Source: Robiginitomaculum sp.
GTDB taxonomy: Bacteria; Pseudomonadota; Alphaproteobacteria; Caulobacterales; Maricaulaceae
Direction: 5' to 3'
DNA: 9,210 nucleotides
NCBI GenBank assembly: GCA_026993275.1
Contig: JALWUB010000039.1
Span: 1-9,210 of the forward strand
This document shows positions 6,763 to 9,210 of this stretch, piece after piece. Below the pieces are notes generated by a model. It did not search any database. It saw nothing but the letters and a program-made list of their open reading frames with translations, and was not told the DNA's origin. The stretch's first letter is position 1, and each line of letters starts with the position of its first letter. A program made the translations under genes and the position numbers.

Positions 6763-6863
6763 AGCGCTTCACGTTTTGATAAACTCAAAACCGCGCTCTA
6801 TCCTATTGTTTTGACGCACTTCTTGTCCGAAAACCGGTTCCCACTTTTCGGGAAGTGCTCGAG
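6760..6863. repeat. Dispersed intergenic repeat, copy 2 (complete, two hairpins)
   Basis: About 104 bases forming two consecutive hairpins. Hairpin A has outer arms 6760-6767 and 6793-6800 (tagagcgc/gcgctcta) and inner arms 6773-6779 and 6785-6791 (gttttga/tcaaaac). Hairpin B has outer arms 6816-6822 and 6852-6858 (gcacttc/gaagtgc) and inner arms 6827-6833 and 6845-6851 (ccgaaaa/ttttcgg). All four arm pairs are perfect. It lies between convergent podJ and the AsnC regulator gene and overlaps both: it supplies both stop codons and 21 codons of the regulator. The hairpins could act as a bidirectional terminator or 3'-end stabiliser, although no long T-run follows. Copy 1 is at 1496-1578. Confidence 0.88.
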
Positions 6864-7328
6864 GGTCTGCAGACCGCCATCATTGTGTTCGGCGAGAATG
6901 ATGGTGGATTGCACATCGTCAATGAAGGGCAGGGTGGCGATGCGCTCCTTGATGATGCGCTGATAGGCGCCAAGGTCGCGGGCATAGATTTTCAGCATGT
7001 AGTCATGGGTGCCGGCGGTGGAAAAAAACTCGCTCACCTGGGCTATGTCTGTCAGCGCCTGCTCGAAGGCCTCGGCCTGCTCGCGGGTGTTGCGCTCCAG
7101 CTTGACCTGCACAAAGGCGCACACGCCGAGCCCGAGTTTTTGCGGCGACAGCACGGCCCGGTAACCGGTAATCAGCCCGGCCTCCTCAAGGCGGCGCACC
7201 CGGTGCGCACACGGCGTCGGCGTCAGATTGACCCGCCGGGCCAGTGCCACGGTGCTGATCCGGCCCTCCTTGGCCAAAATTCCAAGGATTTTGCGATCGG
7301 TGTCATCAAGGGGCACGGCCTGGGACAT
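6798..7328 (-). CDS. Lrp/AsnC family transcriptional regulator, KynR-like by context
   Basis: 176 residues; the family is usually about 150-160. The N-terminal domain has L-D-D-T-D-R-K-I-L (7-15) and a winged helix-turn-helix: L-A-R-R-V-N-L-T-P-T-P-C (29-40), then R-V-R-R-L-E-E-A-G-L-I-T-G-Y (43-56). The C-terminal ligand-binding RAM domain spans about 66-150 and carries the G-T-H-D-Y-M-L effector-pocket segment (106-112). Residues 156-176, ending K-C-V-K-T-I-G, and the TAG stop are encoded inside a dispersed repeat, so the tail is acquired rather than ancestral. The ATG at 7326-7328 follows AAGGA (7336-7340, minus strand), seven bases away. It is divergent from a tryptophan-dioxygenase-family gene. 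Pseudomonas and Burkholderia KynR is an AsnC-type regulator divergent from kyn genes and responsive to kynurenine, so a similar role here is a reasonable inference. Confidence 0.9.
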   Translation of the reverse strand: MSQAVPLDDTDRKILGILAKEGRISTVALARRVNLTPTPCAHRVRRLEEAGLITGYRAVLSPQKLGLGVCAFVQVKLERNTREQAEAFEQALTDIAQVSEFFSTAGTHDYMLKIYARDLGAYQRIIKERIATLPFIDDVQSTIILAEHNDGGLQTLEHFPKSGNRFSDKKCVKTIG

Positions 7329-7401
7329 GCCTTATTCCTTTCTCACTGCAATACAGGAAAGTTTTGCATGATAACTCTGTCAAACCGGTAAAATAAAGGG
7401 G

Positions 7402-7435
7402 ATATCGCTTTGTTTTCTGCGCTGTGAAGCGATAT
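7402..7435. promoter_or_regulatory. Inverted repeat, candidate operator of the AsnC regulator
   Basis: A perfect 9-bp inverted repeat, atatcgctt (7402-7410) and aagcgatat (7427-7435), is separated by 16 bases and lies 51 bases upstream of the dioxygenase ATG. Lrp/AsnC proteins bind such imperfect dyads in the divergent spacer they share with a target gene. The 7329-7401 part is AT-rich. It contains a weak promoter-like pair, TTGCAT at 7364-7369 and TAAAAT at 7389-7394, with a 19-base spacer longer than ideal. Confidence 0.45.
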
Positions 7436-7476
7436 TCTGTTGCATCTGATCCGGCAGCACGGGGCTGCACCCGCCT

Positions 7477-7482
7477 GGAGGG
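7477..7482 (+). promoter_or_regulatory. Ribosome binding site that fixes the dioxygenase start
   Basis: GGAGGG lies four to five bases upstream of the ATG at 7487. An alternative in-frame GTG at 7424 lies inside the inverted repeat and lacks such a site, so it is rejected as the start. Confidence 0.65.
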
Positions 7483-7486
7483 CACC

Positions 7487-8224
7487 ATGGACCGCGAGCG
7501 CTTTTACGCCATGATGGAGGGCCAGACCGGCCTCGATTACGAGCTTTATCTTGATACGGCCACCTTGTTGTCGCTGCAAAAGCCCTTTGATGCGCTGTGC
7601 AATCAGGACGAATTGCAATTTCAGATCGTCCACCAGGTCGAGGAACTGTGGATGAAGCTGATCGCCTATACGCTTCTCGACATTGACGACTACATGGCGC
7701 AGAAAAACACCAACCGGGTGCGCACCCTGTTCAACCGGGTGCACCAGTTGCAAGACCTGATGCTGCAGCAACTTGCGCTGCTGGAAACCATGTCGCCGCG
7801 GGAATATCAGCAGATCCGGCTGGCGCTGGGCAATGGCAGCGGCCAGGAATCGCCGGGTTTCCGGGTGCTGCTGCGCATGGCGCCGCTCTTGTGGGAAACC
7901 TTCCAGACCCATTATCTGGACGCCGACGGCAAAACCGTCGAGAGCATTTATGACAGCGCCTACAGTCATGATGACGCCTATGTAGTGGCCGAATGCCTGG
8001 CCGAATTTGATTCCAGATTCCAGCATTTCGGCTATCGCCACATGCAGCTGATCGCGCGTTCCATCGGCTTTGGCGCAAAATCCCTCAAGGGGCGTTCGGT
8101 GGATCTGCTCAAAGAGGGCGTCAAGCGCCAGTTCTATCCGCAATTGTGGGCCATTCGCAACACCATGACCGGCCAGTGGGGCCAGGCCCATGGCCAGGTG
8201 CGCGATGCCCTCGGCGCCGCCTGA
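7487..8224 (+). CDS. Tryptophan 2,3-dioxygenase family protein, compact form
   Basis: 245 residues against about 280-300 for typical bacterial KynA. The family opens the indole ring of L-tryptophan with O2 on heme, giving N-formylkynurenine, the first step of kynurenine catabolism. Aligning by eye with the Xanthomonas enzyme (residue numbers recalled), nearly all active-site positions are kept: Tyr18, Tyr21, Leu22 (Y24, Y27, L28), Phe45 and His49 (F51, H55), Tyr107 and Arg111 (Y113, R117), Leu114 (L120), Phe125 (Y131) and proximal heme ligand His185 (H240). The first-half spacings are identical. The 123 residues between Arg117 and His240 shrink to 74, and the conserved G-T-G-G-S-S-G loop becomes K-S-L-K-G-R-S (198-204), with Ser199 at the Thr254 position. 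Substrate may therefore be tryptophan or another indole. No kynB or kynU lies nearby in the window. The AsnC regulator gene is divergent. Confidence 0.82.
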   Translation: MDRERFYAMMEGQTGLDYELYLDTATLLSLQKPFDALCNQDELQFQIVHQVEELWMKLIAYTLLDIDDYMAQKNTNRVRTLFNRVHQLQDLMLQQLALLETMSPREYQQIRLALGNGSGQESPGFRVLLRMAPLLWETFQTHYLDADGKTVESIYDSAYSHDDAYVVAECLAEFDSRFQHFGYRHMQLIARSIGFGAKSLKGRSVDLLKEGVKRQFYPQLWAIRNTMTGQWGQAHGQVRDALGAA

Positions 8225-8242
8225 GCGCGCCGCCGCGGCCCG

Positions 8243-9210
8243 TCAGGCCTTGTCCCATGCTCCCCAAACCAGCGCCGCCGTGCGCTGCGGCGTTGACATG
8301 TCCTGGCTCAGCGCCATGCCTTCCGGCGCGCGGATAGAGGCCTTTTGCGCTGTATCGAGTTCGGAGCTGAGAGCCCAGTTCCAATAGCGCAGGACGGTTT
8401 GCGCCTTGCCCGAAGACAGGCTGTCATAACAGCGTATGGTGGCTTTGAGCCGCGGGTCCGGCTGCTCCGCCGTGCCGGCCGGCCGCTTGAGTGCGCGCCA
8501 GAGCTTGACCAGATAGTCGCGTTTCAGCCCGGTGGCCTTGCACAGCACCGCAATCGGCTCGCCGCCGCGGTCGGTGAGAATCTGCGCGCCGGTCACCGGC
8601 TTGATGCCGCTCAGATAGGCGATTTCCTCGGCCAGCATGGCATCTAGGCCAATCTCGAGAGCCGTATCAATGGCCTGCTCCAGGCTGTCATAGGCGCTTT
8701 TTTCAATGGCGGCACGGTTGCGCTGGCGCCGCTCGATGAACTGCATAGCCTTGCGCACCAGCGGGTCCTGCCAGTCCTCCCGGGCCATCATTGCAAACAC
8801 ATCGCCAACGGCGTCCTGCATGATGTCGCGGTCCATGGCGAAACGGGCCAGCACCCTGGCGCGTTCGCTTTCCCCGGCCCACCAGAACAGGGTGAAGCCC
8901 TGGGCCGGGCGCAATTCCTCGCGCTCCAGCAACAGCGCACACAAGGGCTTGTGCGTGCGGCTCAGCTCAAGCGCGCGCTCCAGGCTTGCATGAGACAATC
9001 TGGCGGTCTTGTTCCTGAGCAGGTTGACGGCAACAGCGGGCTCGCCATGGGCCAGCAGGGCTTCGCAGACAAGCTCGCCAAGTCCCTTGCGCCGGGCAAT
9101 CACCAGACGGTGCTCCAGCGTCGCCCCGCGCGCCGCCGCCACCAGCTGGCTGTCGCTGAGGGCCGTGCTCTCTTCCAGCACCACGCGCGCGGTTTCAATA
9201 TCGCCCTGAA
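8243..9210 (-). CDS. DUF2336 domain-containing protein (partial at the 5' end)
   Basis: 322 residues are visible and the frame stays open to the right edge, so the start is outside; a GTG at 9182-9184 is probably internal because family-like sequence (Q-G-D-I-E-T-A-R-V-V-L-E-E-S) continues through it. The sequence is almost wholly helical. It carries the alphaproteobacterial DUF2336 pattern: L-S-D-S-Q-L-V-A-A-A-R, then H-R-L-V-I-A-R-R-K-G-L-G-E-L-V, then a V-N-L-L-R-N-K-T-A-R-L-S segment, then L-L-L-E-R-E-E-L-R. Spaced helical units of this sort resemble HEAT-like repeats. A C-terminal region with R-D-Y-L-V-K-L-W-R-A-L follows. Function in the family is not established and no catalytic motif was seen. 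It converges with the dioxygenase gene across an 18-base gap (8225-8242) that shows no hairpin with a T-run. Confidence 0.8.
   Translation of the reverse strand, partial: QGDIETARVVLEESTALSDSQLVAAARGATLEHRLVIARRKGLGELVCEALLAHGEPAVAVNLLRNKTARLSHASLERALELSRTHKPLCALLLEREELRPAQGFTLFWWAGESERARVLARFAMDRDIMQDAVGDVFAMMAREDWQDPLVRKAMQFIERRQRNRAAIEKSAYDSLEQAIDTALEIGLDAMLAEEIAYLSGIKPVTGAQILTDRGGEPIAVLCKATGLKRDYLVKLWRALKRPAGTAEQPDPRLKATIRCYDSLSSGKAQTVLRYWNWALSSELDTAQKASIRAPEGMALSQDMSTPQRTAALVWGAWDKA

Noticed and set aside
6855..7391. A 178-codon + frame opposite the AsnC regulator
   Set aside because: It is antisense to a clear Lrp/AsnC protein and contains no domain of its own.
7343..8191. A 282-codon minus frame opposite the dioxygenase gene
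   Set aside because: The + strand encodes conserved active-site residues at correct spacing; the antisense frame has no such support.
8225..8242. A terminator between the convergent dioxygenase and DUF2336 genes
   Set aside because: The 18-base gap is GC-rich, with no stem followed by a T-run and no copy of the repeat.

Overview
The window reads as a high-GC alphaproteobacterial chromosome segment, most probably Hyphomicrobiales (Rhizobiales). Three observations point there: a prmC-to-DUF4167 gene order, a PodJ-type polarity protein (coiled coil, membrane helix, Sel1 repeats, peptidoglycan-binding domain), and a dispersed intergenic two-hairpin repeat of the kind common in that order. No mobile element, CRISPR array, tRNA or rRNA was seen. 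Genes are densely packed and no gene-free gap exceeds 300 bases.

Layout. Positions 1-1498, + strand: the last 47 codons of prmC, a 250-base leader with one strong hairpin, a DUF4167 protein gene, and a small DUF4149-like membrane protein. 1496-1632: a truncated repeat copy and a possible terminator at a convergent junction. 1631-3491, - strand: a two-gene unit made of an iodotyrosine-deiodinase-like nitroreductase followed by a DUF2332 protein. 3492-3711: a divergent promoter region with a ladder of TTAACC-like half-sites spaced by whole helical turns. 3712-6762, + strand: podJ. 6760-6863: a complete repeat copy. 6798-7328, - strand: a Lrp/AsnC regulator whose last 21 residues and stop codon are encoded by that repeat. 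7329-7486: a divergent promoter with a 9-bp inverted repeat. 7487-8224, + strand: a compact tryptophan 2,3-dioxygenase family protein. 8243-9210, - strand: a DUF2336 protein that runs off the right edge.

How the genes may work together. The AsnC regulator and the dioxygenase form a divergent pair resembling the KynR/kyn arrangement, so the regulator probably controls its neighbour. The nitroreductase and DUF2332 genes probably share a transcript. PodJ would organise a cell pole and touch peptidoglycan in the periplasm. The other genes look like independent chromosomal neighbours.

The points most worth a second look are: the repeat that supplies the stop codons of three genes and the C-terminal tail of the regulator; the dioxygenase, which keeps nearly all active-site residues but lacks about 49 residues between the distal and proximal halves; the deiodinase-type Glu/Tyr/Lys triad in the nitroreductase; and the phased half-site ladder upstream of podJ.
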